From: Nicotiana tabacum
Lineage: Eukaryota > Streptophyta > Magnoliopsida > Solanales > Solanaceae
Assembly: GCF_000715075.1 (NCBI RefSeq)
Contig: NC_134101.1
Coordinates: 29,207,322-29,271,321, forward strand
Reading direction: 5' to 3'
DNA: 64,000 nt
Part shown: positions 20,161-33,945 of the stretch, piece by piece
Position numbering within the stretch: position 1 is the first letter of the stretch
How the letters are laid out: the number at the start of each line of letters is the position of its first letter
The notes under the pieces: generated by a model
Databases searched by the model: none
The model's input: only the letters and a program-made list of their open reading frames with translations
What the model was told of the DNA's origin: nothing
Program-made: the position numbers and the translations under genes

Positions 20161-22869
20161 ATGGCAAAGACTTCAAAAACCATTCCCCAAAAAGAAATAC
20201 CTTCTACTTCGCGGCCGGCTACTGAGGCCGAAGAAACTATTTCGCGTACTGCCGTCAATGAACCAGTACCGGAACCCCCTTTGAAAATGTTCATCCCCGG
20301 AGGATGCTCGGTAACTGCCGATTTCAAGGTCGAAAAACCTTCCTCCGTACAAGACCGGTGTGAGGAGGTCTCGAGGTACATATGCTCGATCACCGAAGAA
20401 GTCCTCCCTATGGTCCGAAAAGATTGCAACTGGGCCGGTAAGGGCAGAGTAATCCCTGACCCCGACGAAGCCATCACCACCCATGTCGAGGGATACTAAA
20501 GTGTTTACACTTATCCCTTTACATTGGGCCCGATGGACCTGGTCATCATCAAATTCTGTAAGAGGTACGAGGTTTGCCTCAGTCAGATTCATCCTTCATT
20601 CTGGAGGATTGTGATCCTCCTCCGGTTTTTCGTGAGCAGAATCGATGGCTGCTCGTTCACTGTCGACCATCTCTTACGCTTGTACAGTCCCTGAATCTTC
20701 CGGGGGGACTGATAAAGCTCGTGCACCGGGCCAGCAATGCCCCATTCTCGAGTATTGATGAAGAGCGGGACCGAGACTGGCAAATCCGTTTTGTCTGAGT
20801 GAGGACTTCACACTTGATCCCAGTTGAGCATATGTCGTTCTCTGAGAAGTGGAATACATCATGTAAGTATAATTTTGCTTTCAAACTTTGATTTTACGCT
20901 TTCTTCTTCCTTCTTATCGATGCTTTGTGGTGGTGCAGTTGTTGCTCGGGTCCCGAATGCAGTCCCTCGACTCAAGGAATGGGTTGAGGGCATTGTATCA
21001 CAAATTCCTTATTCTGAGCGCTCATGGCGCGAGCTTTCGAAGGGTCGTTGAGAGGCTCGTTCTCATGGTGAGATTCCTTTCCTGAGTAATATTTGGGTTC
21101 CTCTTGTGTCATTAAGTTCTCACTTATTTTATTTTTTTCGCAGGTTTATCCTAGGATGTCAAACTGAGGCCTCCAGCCGGTAGCGAGGACTTACCTACCG
21201 AGTCCCCTGCTCCGAGGCAGGCCGAAGAGAAGAAAATAAAGAGGGTTGCGAGTTCTCCGAGCTCGGAGAAGAAGAAAACAAGAAGAAGATTGGTGCGCAA
21301 GTCTAAAGAAAGTACCAGCGCCCGAGAACCATCCTCGGACTCACTCTATCGGCTGAGAGATGAGTCCGGAGAAGAAAGAGAATCTTTTGATCTTGTGGCC
21401 CACAAGCCGCCGCAGCTCAAGGGACAAGGGGACTTCGAACCAAAGAGAGGCGAGGCTGATTGCCTCAAGCAAAGGAGGCCGTGGTTGGGGCTACCCGAGA
21501 TATAAGCAATGACCTGAAGGAAGTACTCAGTGTGATAGACATCACCGAGTCGCCCTCATTCACCGAGTCCATGTATAACGAGGCCCAAAAGGTGAAAGAA
21601 CACCCCAACGAGGGGGTCCATGGGGCGGACGACCCCTTCCGCGATTTTTTTGATGGCGTGGATTCTACCGCCACGGAGGACGTCACCATACTAGGTGACT
21701 TATAGATGTCGAAGAAGATTCCATCTTCTGGAACAAACGGGCCTTCCTCAAGCCCGAAACTGATCAACCGGTTCCCGGCTCCGAGCGTGGATCCTGACCG
21801 AAAGTGATCCATCGTCATCTCCATTTTGGAGGATGCCCGAGTCCTCTTCGCCCCCATAGGGGTGTCCAGTTACCTTCGGTGTTTGGTGACCGAGGAAGAC
21901 CAAGCCAAGATGAACGAGGTATATGCGCCATGCATGTTCAACGAAGCACAACAGGCGTTAAACTGGGTAACTTCAGATATTTCTTGATGACTTTAATTTG
22001 TACTTAGACTAATTCATAGATAACCTTAACATTTTTCTTTGTGTCTGTAGGCCTCGGTGCTTCATCATGAAACTTTTCTTGGATATCGGGACGAGCTGAA
22101 CCAGCTTGAAGCTGAGGTACGAGGGCTCACTGAGAAGAGAGATACTTACAAACTTCTCAGTGAGCAGCGTGAAGGGGAGGCTAAGAGCCTCCGAGCTGAG
22201 CTGGAAGTGGCCCAGAATGAACATGCCGATCTGGTTGAATAGGTAAAAATATTTGAAGTTAGTGACGATGATCTAGACTCGGTGACTAATGGTCAGAATC
22301 TGCAGGTCCAACAGAAGATCGATCGGATCGACTAACTCCGAGCTAAGCTGGATGTAGTCAAGGCTGAAGAATGGAAAGGCATGATGGACTGCCTAGCCGC
22401 AGAAAAGGAGACTGCTCGGTAGCAGCTGACTTTGGCTGAGGTCCAACTTTGATCGGCAATGGGAAAGGTTGAGGAGCTCCAGTCTCAGCTAAGCTCGGGC
22501 GTCTTTGATCGAAAAACTCTTGCCAAGGAGCTTGAAATGGCCAAGTCGGTGGTTGTGGTGGTTAAAGTTGATACCGATGAGATGGTGGCCCAATATAAGG
22601 CCGATGCCGAGGCTTCCTAGGATCTACTGAAGGATATCGTTGAGCATGCAAAGTGGCAATCCCGAAGGGAGGCCCTCAAGGAAATTCTTGCTCGGGATTT
22701 CGAATTATAGGCCAAAATTGAGAGTGCTAAGGGGCTCAAAGCTGAGCTCAAGAAGTTGGCGTATCCTGAGGATGAAGAAGACTCTGAGGGCTCGAGCGGA
22801 TCCAAGGGTGGGGGATAATCCGAAGACCGTAGCGACTAGGCGGGCTCCGATGAAGACCAGGCCGCTTAG
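20161..22869 (+). pseudogene. Antisense ORF of Tat-type gypsy element, decayed
   Basis: The reading frame starts at MAKTSKTIPQKE and carries the block SVYTYPFTLGPMD...RYEVCLSQIHPSFWRIV...RIDGCSFTVDHL, which I recognise as the Pfam 'putative gypsy type transposon' domain (PF04195). Three likely introns with GT-AG borders are at 20863-20938, 21068-21143 and 21967-22050. A Lys/Arg-rich linker follows the second intron, and a long heptad-like coiled coil (roughly 22050-22780) and an acidic Glu/Ser tail complete the protein. At least eight in-frame stops interrupt it; most are TGA or TAG where the context calls for CGA or CAG. It is antisense to pol and upstream of the 3' LTR on plus. Its function in these elements is not known. 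Confidence 0.7.
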
Positions 22870-24324
22870 GTGCCTTGTACATTTTCCTTTGTTTTTTTTT
22901 GTGTGTTTTTGTACCTTTGTACTTTTTGTCAAGGCCGTTTGGCCTTTGTAAAGACTATGTATATAATAAAAGGCTTTTTTTTTCTCTTCGACAATTTCTA
23001 AGTTTGTTTTCCTTTGCTTTATTCTTTATGTTTGCAAAGATCGAAATGCCTTAGCATGAAATAGTTAGGTCATGTTTGCAGGTTCTAACGGGCCTTGCCT
23101 TCGACATTAATTTGTTTAAGGCATCGTGGGGGTTCGGTGTGACCGGAAACTTTTCCCCAAAGTACTTACAATTTTTTAGATTATAGTTTTCCGAGGGTAG
23201 CCTTTAGAACCAGTTTAGAAATTTTGAAGGCCTTGTTTTTTGTTATGAATCTCAGACATCTTCGAGCTATTTTAATATGGTTGTAGCCGTTTTAGTTCAG
23301 GTATTTTCCAGTGGGCTTGTTACTCCCGAGTTATCCTGGCTTGCCTAAGATAACAGTCCCCGAGTGGGGATGGCCGTAGCCTTTCAGGTTCGGGAGCTGC
23401 CTAGTAGGTCTTGTGCCCCCGAGCTCTGATAGACCTGGCCGTCCGAGTTTGTCTTTGAACGGCAATCCCCGAGTAAGAGCGATCCTTTGAACCTGGATAA
23501 AGGTAGCCCTTTGGCTCGATATCTTTAGGGGATCGAATGTAGGAAATTCCTTAAGATGAATGTTTTTTAAGGGATAAGATATTTATCTGCAAGGTAGAAA
23601 CTTCTTTTTATTTTTGTGCACAATATATACGATTACACATGTGTACAAGATTCATGTCAGGTCTCGAGCAGTCTATGTGAGCATGGTTCATACGACCATT
23701 TATCCCTTATAGTAAATCCTATCGATCGAGCCGAGACTATTAGGTCACAAAGTTTCTTTCCTTACTAAAGTCATTGTCCGAGGGTAATGCCCCCAGTGTT
23801 CGAGGCCGATCATAGAGTAGTCTCGAATATTGTTGTGTTGCTCTTCAACACCGGTTTGTAGCCGGCCTTTAATTCTATGTTAGTACGATTTACTGTTGCC
23901 TCGTTAAAAAACTTGCCGGAAAACCCATTTGGGACAAAAAAAGTTCAAGGGAAAAAGAGTGCAACGCGTGCTTTAAGACCTAAAAATTGTACTGTTCTTT
24001 GACGGTAGCCTACAAGTGTTAGTTCGAAATGCAAATAAGTAAAAGGAATCAATGGGGTCGTACCTTAGTAGTAGTATCACTTCAAGTAAGTTACGTTCCA
24101 GTTGTTCGGTAGTCATTCACCATTCATTGCTCTGAGTTTGTACGATCCTTTTCCGGTGATCTCGATAATTTGATATGGTCCTTCCCAGTTCAACCCCAGC
24201 TTCCCTTCGTTCGGTTCCGGGTGTGTAGTGTGACCTTCCTTAAAAATAAGTCCCCGACATTGAAGTGTCAAAGGTTGGCCCTTCGATTGTAATACCTCTC
24301 GATCCGATATTTTTGGGCGGCTAA
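22870..24324. other. Non-coding spacer of gypsy element
   Basis: Lies between the antisense ORF and the end of pol. No open frame. It is GC-richer than the surrounding genome, with repeated CCCCGAGT strings (for example 23358, 23419 and 23467), consistent with an internal untranslated region of the same element. Confidence 0.5.
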
Positions 24325-27111
24325 TCAGACAAGGGTGGCTTCGCGCCTTTCATCTAATAGCTCTAGGTTCATATTTATGGCCTCGTCGTTTAATTCTTGG
24401 GTTACATATCGGAACCTGAGACTTGGTTCTCCGATTTCGACCGGTATTAGAGCTTCGGTGTCGTAAACTAGCAAGAACGAGGTGGCCCCGGTACTGGACT
24501 TCGAGGTCGTACGGTACGCCCATAGGACTTCAAGCAGGATTTCCTTCCATTTTCCTTTAGCGTCGGTTAACCTCGTTTTGAGGTTTTGGAGTATGATTTT
24601 ATTGGTCGACTTTTCTTGTCCATTCCCACAAGGGTGATAGGGAGTTGATAGGATCCTTTTGATCTTATGGTCTTCGAGAAACTTGCTTATTTTGCTGCCG
24701 ATGAACTGTTTCCCATTGTCGCATACGATCTCGATCGGTATTTCAAACCGACATATGATGTGGTTCCAAATGAAATTGATGACTTCTTTATCCCTGACCT
24801 TCTCGTACGCCTGGGCTTCCACCCACTTAGAAAAATAGTCAGTCATAAACAATATACATTGAGCCTTATCGGGTGCCCAAGGAAGGAGGCCAACGATGTT
24901 CATCCCCCATTTCATGAACGACCGTGGTGACAAAACCAAATGCAGCAGCTCCCCTGGTTGATAAATCATCGGAGTATTCTTTGACATTCATCACATTTAT
25001 ACGAACTCCTTCGCGTCCTTTTCCATGTCGATCCAATAGTAGCCGGTCTGATTATTTTTCGAATCAATGATTTGGTGCCTGAATGATTTCCGCATATGCC
25101 TTAGTGAATTTCCCTCAGAACGTACTCGGTATCTCCTGGTCCTAGACATGTCGCGAGTGGGTCATCGAATGTTCTTCTGAACAGGGTTCCGTCTTCGAAC
25201 AAGCTAAATCGGGAAGCCTTCGTATGCAGGGCCCTCGATTCTTTTGGATCCGAGGGCAGTTTTTCGGTATTCAGATATTCTATATATTTGTTTTTTCAAG
25301 CCCAAGTCAGGCTCATTGAGTTTATCTCAGCGTGGCCTTCTTCCACCACTGATCTCATGAGTTGTACGAGCTCCCCGAGTTGAACTCATCGTCCTCGACT
25401 GACGACTTCAGGTTAGCAAGGGCATCGGCCTCACTATTTGATCCCGAGGTACGTGTTGTAGAGTCCACTCCTTGAATTGATGTAATACTACCTGCAACTT
25501 ATCCAGGTACCTTTGCATTCATTCCTCTCTGACCTCGAATGTCACATTAACTTGGTTTGCCATAAGGAGGGAGTCGCACTTAGCTTCGATCACCTCCGCC
25601 CCAAGCTTTTAGCTAGTTCGAGACCTGCAATCATGGCCTCATATTCGGCCTCGTTGTTAGCCAATTTTACAGTGCTAATAGATTGTCTAACTACATTTTA
25701 TGTTGGTGGCTTCAACATGATTCCAAGTCCGGACTCGTTTGCGTTCGAGGCGCCATCCGTAAAAAGGGTCCAGATCCCCGAAGACGTCCCCGAGTTCACC
25801 AACAACTCTCTTTCGACCTCAGGTATTAGGGCCAGCGTAAATTCGGCCACAAAGTATGCCAAAATTTGATATTTAATGGCGGTCCGGGGTCGATATTCAA
25901 TATCGTACTCACTGATCTCCACGGCCCATATGGCCAATCGCCCCGAGAGCTCGGGTTTATGCATTATATTTCGCAATGGGTAAGTAGTCACAGCACATAT
26001 GGGATGACATTAAAAATATGGTTTTAGCTTCCTAGAGGTGCTTAGCAAAGCAAGTGCCAACTTTTCTAGGTGAGGTTACCTAGTTTCGGCCTCACCAAGG
26101 GTCCTACTGACATAGTAAATTGGAAATTGCGTACCTTTCTCTTCTCGGACCAGGATTCCACTTACTGCTATCTTCGATACTGCCAAGTACAGGTATAGTT
26201 GTTCGTGTGTCTTTGGCGTGTGGAGCAGAGGTGGGATCATTAGATACCGCTTGAGTACCACCAAGTCCCGTTGACACTCTGGTGTCCATGAGAAGTTATT
26301 CTTCTTCTTCTTCAATAGTGAGAAGAATCGGTGGATCTTGTTAGAGGACCTCGAGATGAATCGCCCCAGGGCGGGTATGCGTATGGTTAATCTTTGCACG
26401 GCCTTCACGTTGTTCATAACCGTGATATCTTCGATGGCTTTTATCTTGTCGGGATTGATCTCGATTCCCCGGTTGGATACCATAAATCCGATGAATTTAC
26501 CAGATCTAACTCCAAATGCACATTTCTCCGGGTTTAACTTCATATTGTACTTCTGCAATATACTGAAGGTTTCCTACAAATGTTTCAAATGGTCCTCTAC
26601 TCGCAGGGACTTAACCAACATATCGTCAATGTAAACCTCCATTGATTTTCCTATTTGTTCCTCGAACATTCGGTTTACTAGATGTTGGTAAGTAGCACCA
26701 ACATTTTTTAGTCCAAATAACATCACGTTATAGCAGCAAGTGTCGTACTTAGTGATGAAGGAGGTTTTTTCCTGATCACCCGGGTTCATCCTTATTTGGT
26801 TGTACCCGGAGTAGGCGTTGAGAATACTAAGGATCTCATGGCCAGTCGTGGCATCGATCATGCGATCGATGTTAGGAAAAGGGAAGAAGTCCTTGGGACA
26901 TGCCTTATTCAAATCCTTATAGTCCACACACATTCTTAATTTATTGCCTTTTTTAGGGACTATCACTACGTTCGCTAACCAATCCAGGTATATAACCTCC
27001 CGAATGGACCCTATTTTAAGGAGTTTAGATACCTCGTCCTTGATGAAAGCATGTTTGACTTCGGACTGGGGTCTCCTCTTCTGCTTGATCGGGTGGAACT
27101 TCGGGTCTAGG
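24325..27111 (-). pseudogene. gypsy pol: RT, RNase H and integrase, decayed
   Basis: Read on minus, reverse transcriptase begins at about 27107 and shows the RT core: MIVPKKGNKLRMCVDYKDLN at about 26966, FGLKNVGATYQ, and the catalytic YIDD near 26630. The RNase H segments follow, with KCAFGVRSGKFIGFMVS and LYLYLAVS (26076-26558) and TDGASNANESGLG near 25740. The integrase core is at 24325-24987 with MTDYFSKWVEA, CDNGKQF and GNGQEKSTNK, supplying the D, D and E positions. The domain order RT-RNase H-integrase defines Ty3/gypsy. Stops and frameshifts separate the segments, and protease and gag upstream of RT are absent because the inner element begins at 27112. Not functional as it stands. Confidence 0.88.
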
Positions 27112-29468
27112 TGTTACACCCCATATTTTCGTACGTGAAAGTATGCCATAAATAAATTGATGGAAGCTCGGAAATGAGATGTTATATACCGTCTTTTCGT
27201 ATGTTAAAGTTTTATCGTAAGTTAATCGATGTAAGTTCGGGAATGAGATTATTTTGGGATTATAAATATTACGCCATTTCAAATAAGTGATGAGTAAATT
27301 CGTGAAGGTGAAAGGGAAAGCAAATAAAAAAAAATGAATTTTGTCAAAATTTGACATTTTAGGACAAAATACGGTCTAAACTATAATACCAGGTAATTAT
27401 GGACAGGTGTCATACAAGGTACCACATGACCATGATAGTGAGGAATATAAGGTGTGCTAAAAATAAGCAATATTTTAAGCAATTTGAGATAATTCTTAAT
27501 TATGTGGATAATTGATTAATTATTAAATTAGTGGGGGATTAATAAACTAATTAAGGAAATGGGTGAATTATTTTGGATAAACATGATAAATTTAAACAAC
27601 CCACCCCCCCAAACGTGGCTGGCCAAAGAGGCCATGATAATGAGTCTTTAACTCACAAGACAAGGTGGCACATTTTGGAGGAGGTCTTGGCTTAGTCATC
27701 TTATCAAAGTGGGGTCCACACCTAAGGATTTAATATTTCTCTAATTCACTTTGTCTACAAGGTAATAATGGAAAGTTTCAGCAAGGATAAACTTTGCAAT
27801 AGCAACGTTATCAATTGTTCATCTCTTAAGAAAAAGCTTCAAGCAAAATCAAAGTGGGGTCTACACATAAGGATTTAATACTTCTCTAATTCACTTTGTC
27901 TACAAGGTAATATTGGATGGGCTAATATGTGGCAGCCTAAAGAGGCTATGATAGTGAGTCTTAACTCACAAAGAAAGGTGGCATAATTAAGATGACTATG
28001 TGGCTTAGTCATACAAAGAGTGGGGCCCACTCTCTTTAATAAAGATTTCAACATAATTCATTAAAATACATATGATACATTTCCATTTTGAAGAGATTTG
28101 CAATTCTGTATGGATTGAAGGCAAACGGATGGAGCTCACAACATATAAAGATCTCTTTACTTCATTAAAGAGAGGTATCTACTTATTTGCAATTCATACA
28201 AACGTGACTACTTAATGATTTGCTTCAACATTTCAACATTCTAGTAAAGAGATGTATCATAAAAAGAGAGGTATCATTCTGGTAACCTGATTTTCTTCAA
28301 CAAATTCATACGAGACTACATATTATAATAACAACGGGATTTTGCGACTCTAAGGGAGTACGGTGCAATCTCTCTCGAGAATATAATATGAATTTTTCTT
28401 ACTCCAAGTATGTTAAGGTTGTCCCTTCTTTCTTTTTGGCATGATCCAAATGATACAAACGAAACGAGCAAAATGCGTAACTTTTATAAATGACTCTATT
28501 CATAAAAATACTAGGGGTGTCTATATTATTGATTCCCCATGTGGATTTTTATTATATCCTCTGTTCATGGGTCTCAGAAAAATACGTATTTGATAAAGTT
28601 TATTCGTAAGGCATATTGATTTTATGATATTCCGAGAAATCTTATTAACGTATTTCTTATGCATTTCATGCATTTATACATGTACATTGACCCATGACCA
28701 GATCGCGTTATATACGTGTATATTATATGTATATGGGATATGGAAAAAGGTTATGGCATTATATACGCACCATCACCTGATGAGCTGGTATACGTTGATG
28801 ATTTGTCCACAGTGGCCGAGATGATATGATGGGATGCCCTCAAAGGCTTGATGATGTTATGAACGCATATACCTAAACATGGTATGATATTTATATGCAT
28901 ATGCATGACATTGTAAATATTAATGATTCTTAGATTTATTCATACATACATGTCGAGTCTTTTACTCCATGTTTTTCGCATGTCTATTATTTACTGATTT
29001 TTATTCCTTACATACTCAGTACATTATTTGTACTAACGTCCCTTTTCCCTGGGGACGCTGTGTTTCATGTCCGCAGGTCCCGTTAGACAAGTTGAGAGTC
29101 CTCCAAGTAGACTATCATCTCAACGGAAGGTATCGGTGTGCTCCATTTGCTCTGGAGTTGCTTGTTTGGTTGGTATGATTTAGACGTGTATTGTTTGGTA
29201 TGGCGGGGCTCTATCCCGACCTTTATAATAATTATGTATTTTTAGAGGCTTGTAGACAAATGTCATGTACGTAAAATATTGTATAGCCTTGTCGGCCTAT
29301 GTTCATTGTACGTGTGGTTATTTAGGTCTTACCGTATTACATGTTGTATTCTACTTATCTCAGGCTCAGTTATCTATGATAGTATGTTACGAAAAGATAT
29401 GTTATGTTGGTACTCGGTTGAGTAAGGTACCGGTTGCCCGTCGCGGCCCATCGGTTTGGGTCGTGACA
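27112..29468 (+). repeat. 5' LTR of inner element
   Basis: Begins TGTTACACCCCATATTTTCG and ends CGTGACA, so it has TG...CA termini. Length is 2357 bp. Its first ~690 bp recur at 33946-34630. It contains an internal duplication: AAAGTGGGGTCCACACCTAA near 27706 recurs as AAAGTGGGGTCTACACATAA near 27850. Confidence 0.8.
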
Positions 29469-29472
29469 AAAG

Positions 29473-29484
29473 TGGTATCGGAGC
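29473..29484 (+). other. Primer-binding site, initiator tRNA-Met type
   Basis: TGGTATCGGAGC lies 4 bases after the 5' LTR end. It differs at one base from TGGTATCAGAGC, the usual site complementary to the 3' end of initiator tRNA-Met. Confidence 0.8.
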
Positions 29485-32400
29485 AGTTCTGTCCTATGGA
29501 GTCTACAAGTCGTGTCTAGTAGAGTATTATTTATGGGTGTGTTGTGCACCACACTTATAAGCGGGAGGCTACGAGGCATTTAGTACTGTCACTCTTTCTT
29601 CTTACTCTAGATCGTGTGGTAGAGCTCAGTTGTAAGAACTCAATTTCCTTAAACTCTATCTTATTCATAATACGACGATGCCTATATCCAGAAAGACGGC
29701 TGGTAAGAGATATAGATGTGGAAGAGCTGAGTCAGAGGAACTCAATTTTTGCATCATGCTTATGATGGATAAATTTGAGGTATTCAGCAGATCATGTATG
29801 TACTAAGACATGTAAGCTTCTTGATAAGGATCCCTAAGGCAATAATGTCTATCCACTCTTATGGTAAAAGAGAATAAGAGAATCGGAAGGTAGACACAAG
29901 TTTGAGCAAGTAAAAGAAGCAAGGTGAAGAAGGGTATGTGGTACCCAGTTAATGAAGATTAACAGTATTTATAATTCAAGAAGAGAAATATAAGCATTTT
30001 TGAGTTACCTTCAATTGTAACAGAAATATGTACAATTAGTCACACCCATCTCATTTATGCTCTATGGGAGCCAATAGATATAGTTTAAGAGAACAACGGG
30101 ATATCAGGATCAAACTGGGGTTAAAGTAACCCAAAATGTTTGATGGATTGTTAGCGTTAGCTTATATTCAGAAGGATATTATGAATGTACTAATAGATCT
30201 TCTTGTGAGACACCCAGATGATGCACTCTAAAATAGTACAGTTAGATATGAGTACTGCAAAGACATGCACTGGAAGCCTTAAAGGGATAAATATTACCTT
30301 AGTGTGGCTCCCGTCCTTAGTAGAGAAAGAATGTTAGGCAACCCGAAGAGCCAGTGAATGGAGCAAGGGGAGCTAAAAGCAAAAGAATATCTTGTTTGAG
30401 TTTTCAGAATTTAGTGATAGACATAAATGTTAGTGGGAAATAAGAAAGGAGTTAATGAAGCATTATGAGTAAGATGTGATACATGTATGACAACGGTAGA
30501 TCAACAAAATGACAGTATTACAGAGTCTATAGTCAAGTGGAGGAAAGGACGAGAGGTGACAGGCTTGGAGACAACAAAAGAGTATAGGCCATAAAGTCAT
30601 AACTTCATTTCGAGAAATAAGTTTGTGACTCTAACGCGACTACCAAAAGGAAAAGTTAGACCCCAGAGTGATAAGAAATCAGCATGGACTGATGAACAAG
30701 ATAAATAAACATGAACTAGGGACTGAGTAATATTCGGCATCATTAGAATTTCAAAGATTGCGTCCCGGCGATAATAGAATAGACGACAGAAGAATACCCT
30801 TTAAAGGTCATTTAGAAAGACGTTTCCCTAAAGCAAGCAAGTCGAGCAAAGTTAAGCTTAAGGGACTGTATGTGCCAGTTATATTAAGTGTCACCCTCGC
30901 GAATAAGAAAATTTGTTATAAGGATCATTGATTATGTGAAAAGATGCCAAAGATGAAGAGTTAAAACATTTATAGGTAGTTCGTCGTAGCACTAAATCTT
31001 AGTACTCCCCTAAAGGAGGGAATATCGAGTAATGTGGCGTGAAGTCAGAACTAAATGGTTCTAGTAATTATGGAATGGTAAAGGAAGAATGTGAAAAAAA
31101 AATGAAAAAGGAATGAGCGTGCACTTACCCAAATCCTACAGATATGCTACGATTCCAGAACATTATGCAAGCACGATGTCAAGTAGAGAAAGTAAGGGTT
31201 CCTGCCCGAGATGTTATTGATAGAGAAGGAGCTAGTGCGAGACGTAAGTTAAGACAAAGGAAATAACCCAAGAAAGATTACGCGGAATGTTGATATGAGA
31301 ATGGGCCAACGAATAGTTAGCAGTTGATTCAGGAAGAGCCTAGTTATGGCTAGACAAGAGGATACATGCAAATCAACAAATCGTGTAAGATAAACATAGT
31401 GAACCCTAACATGGGGAATTCAATCTTGCAGATATGGCATTGTGATCCTTGAGAAATATTCAGATAAGAGTTGGGATAGTAAAGGTATCGTATGAGTGTT
31501 ACGGAAATAAAAGAGAGTCCCACTGGGAAGATAGTCAAAATATTAGTTCATAAGCAACCATACAAGCACAAGGGTGTGGAAATAAGTAACTACGAATAAT
31601 TATAGGCAGGGAAGATATAAAAAATTCCGTCAAATATACGATGTGATAAGCTTGTAACTTTACAAGATCCAGAAGGTCTCCCTAAGTACTACAACGAAAG
31701 ACTAGCTGAGGAAATAAGGAATACGGCTTTAACCTAAGCACAGTGACCTAAATAGGAAATGGTCTTGTAACAACAGTCTCACTACAACATTGTATGCACT
31801 CCATGAGAAAGTAGAACCTACCGTGGCTAATGAACGGGAAGTAAAAGCAACAGTAATACTCGAGATCATATGAGTTGCACATGGGAACTAAGATAAGTTA
31901 AGTATACACGCAACAAGGGGGCAGAAAGACCAGGAAAAGTAATTGCTTACGTTTAAAGAAAGTTGAGATGGAACGAAAGGAATTATTCGATCAATAATCC
32001 AGAGTTAGTTACGTTATGAACGCACTTAAAATTTCGGAGTATTATCCATGCAGCATATACATAGACATTCATACAGCCGTAGGAGACTCCTGTATAAGTT
32101 AAAAGAAAGAATTTAGCTTAGGGCATAGACAAGGCATTGAATTGTTAGAAGATTATATCATAGATACTCCATAGCATCCATGAAGGGCTAAAGCAATAAC
32201 TAAATTCCATGAGCCGCATATCGGAAGATAGCTTAAGCCTACATAAAAGCTGATCAAAAGGAAGAGGAAACTAAAGAGTTACATCAACCAAGAAAATCAG
32301 GAGTCTGACTATTGGACCCAGAAAATTATAGAAATTGTGATTGAGAACATTATAGGATTACCCTTAATGTCAGAGGTACAAGAGAGATAGTACAACAACT

Positions 32401-33930
32401 ATATTATATAATGGCTCTACGAGAAAGCCAGTTAGAAGAGTACCAGCCTCATAAGAAATCTGTATGAAGCTCCCACCAGATTGTGTATGCACTAGAGGTG
32501 CAAGTATTATAATTCAAGTTGTGGATGTGAATCATACCTATATGGAAGGGAGGTCATGAAGGAAATAAAAGATGTGATGTGAGATTTTAAGGCAGGTAAA
32601 GTAAAGGTGAACAACTTACGAGATACTCAGGTGCAGAAGATTATGAATAATCTATAACTTCAAGATGAAGGGCTAGAAGAGTTGGGATTCAGTATCCAGG
32701 AATGATAGCGGCGGCGTCATAGGCATATCTTCCAGCCTATGGTTTCTGGGTACCTAGAGATCTTGTCAAGAGAGTAAAGAAGAGTTAGAGACAATGTGAT
32801 GTCTCGCGTGATGTTCCAGAATGACATAAGAAAATCTATGATGCAAGCAAGTTGAAGGAAGGTTGCGGGGTAGTATAACTAGATATATGTAGGTCGCAAG
32901 TTAAAGTATGATAAAGCGACAAGGTTTTAGGAAGACATGAGTAAGGATAAGAAAGGGCGAGTGAGAAGATGATGAGAATGGATAAGTCCTTAGGATTAAG
33001 CCCATGAAAACAAGAAAGATAATGGTATCTCTAAGTTATAGAAAGCTCAGTATAGCTTGAGTGAACTCAAAGGAGTCTAAGACTAGTAGCATTTAGAAGA
33101 GATGGAATATTTCCATGGTAGTAGAATGAAGGTGTAATTGTGATAAATGAAGGATGACGTTTGGGCCTTCGATTGAGTAATGATTCCATGTATTGTACAG
33201 GATTAAAATACTCACGTGAGGAAAACCATATTGGGATGCTATAAAATATGATTATGAAAGTATAGTATCGCCCCCAGGTGGGTCAGGAAAATCACTTCAG
33301 ATGTTCCCCGATGAGATGTGAGCCCTAGCGGCAGTGTTACGAAAGAGGTCAAGTTATCGGTATTAAGGTAAATCAACAATGGATGGATAAAAGCTACAAA
33401 GTACAAGATGAGATTAGGCCATCACTCTTAAGATGAACAGTAATGAAGAAGCATTAAAAGACTTAGCCTTATGTATATAGGATAAACAACGAGAGTAACC
33501 TGGAGTTTGGTAACAGACCTCAGTAATGATAAATCGAAGTAAGAATTATGGTATAGTATGGGCTACATAGATGAAGTAAAGCTAATGATGCCCAGAGGGA
33601 CAACTTGGCATAATTTTATATATGAACACAAAAGTGAAGCCTAAAGATTAGCTAAAAGCTGGAGGAAAGAGAAGAGAAGAGTCGCATAGGCACACATACA
33701 AAGTTAGAATCATACAGGCTGCATGATAGAAGGTAGCAACAGTTATGAGATTAGAAGAATTACGACTACATGTCGTGGTGTGAGAAAGAGGCTTAAATGG
33801 GGGAATGCCCTAGCCTTTGGATTTATTCAAAGAACAGTTGCCTAAATGGCAAGGAGAATATTAAAGTATTCAGAAGACATAAGTTATGAAAATGATAAGT
33901 GCATCAGTCAACATTCGAGGACGAATGTTC
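29485..33930 (+). other. Internal region of inner element, no ORFs
   Basis: About 4.4 kb with no open frame longer than about 75 codons and no recognisable gag or pol motif. The start around 29680 (ATGCCTATATCCAGAAAGAC) might be a relic of a basic gag N-terminus, but this is weak. Confidence 0.6.
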
Positions 33931-33945
33931 CAAATGGGGGAATGA
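33931..33945 (+). other. Polypurine tract of inner element
   Basis: CAAATGGGGGAATGA lies directly before the TGTTACACC start of the 3' LTR. It follows ATTCGAGGACGAATGTTC, the usual arrangement in plant chromovirus-type elements. Confidence 0.7.

Noticed and set aside
20136..20592. Minus-strand frames of 114 and 139 codons
   Set aside because: They are shadows of the plus-strand antisense ORF, whose domain is recognisable.
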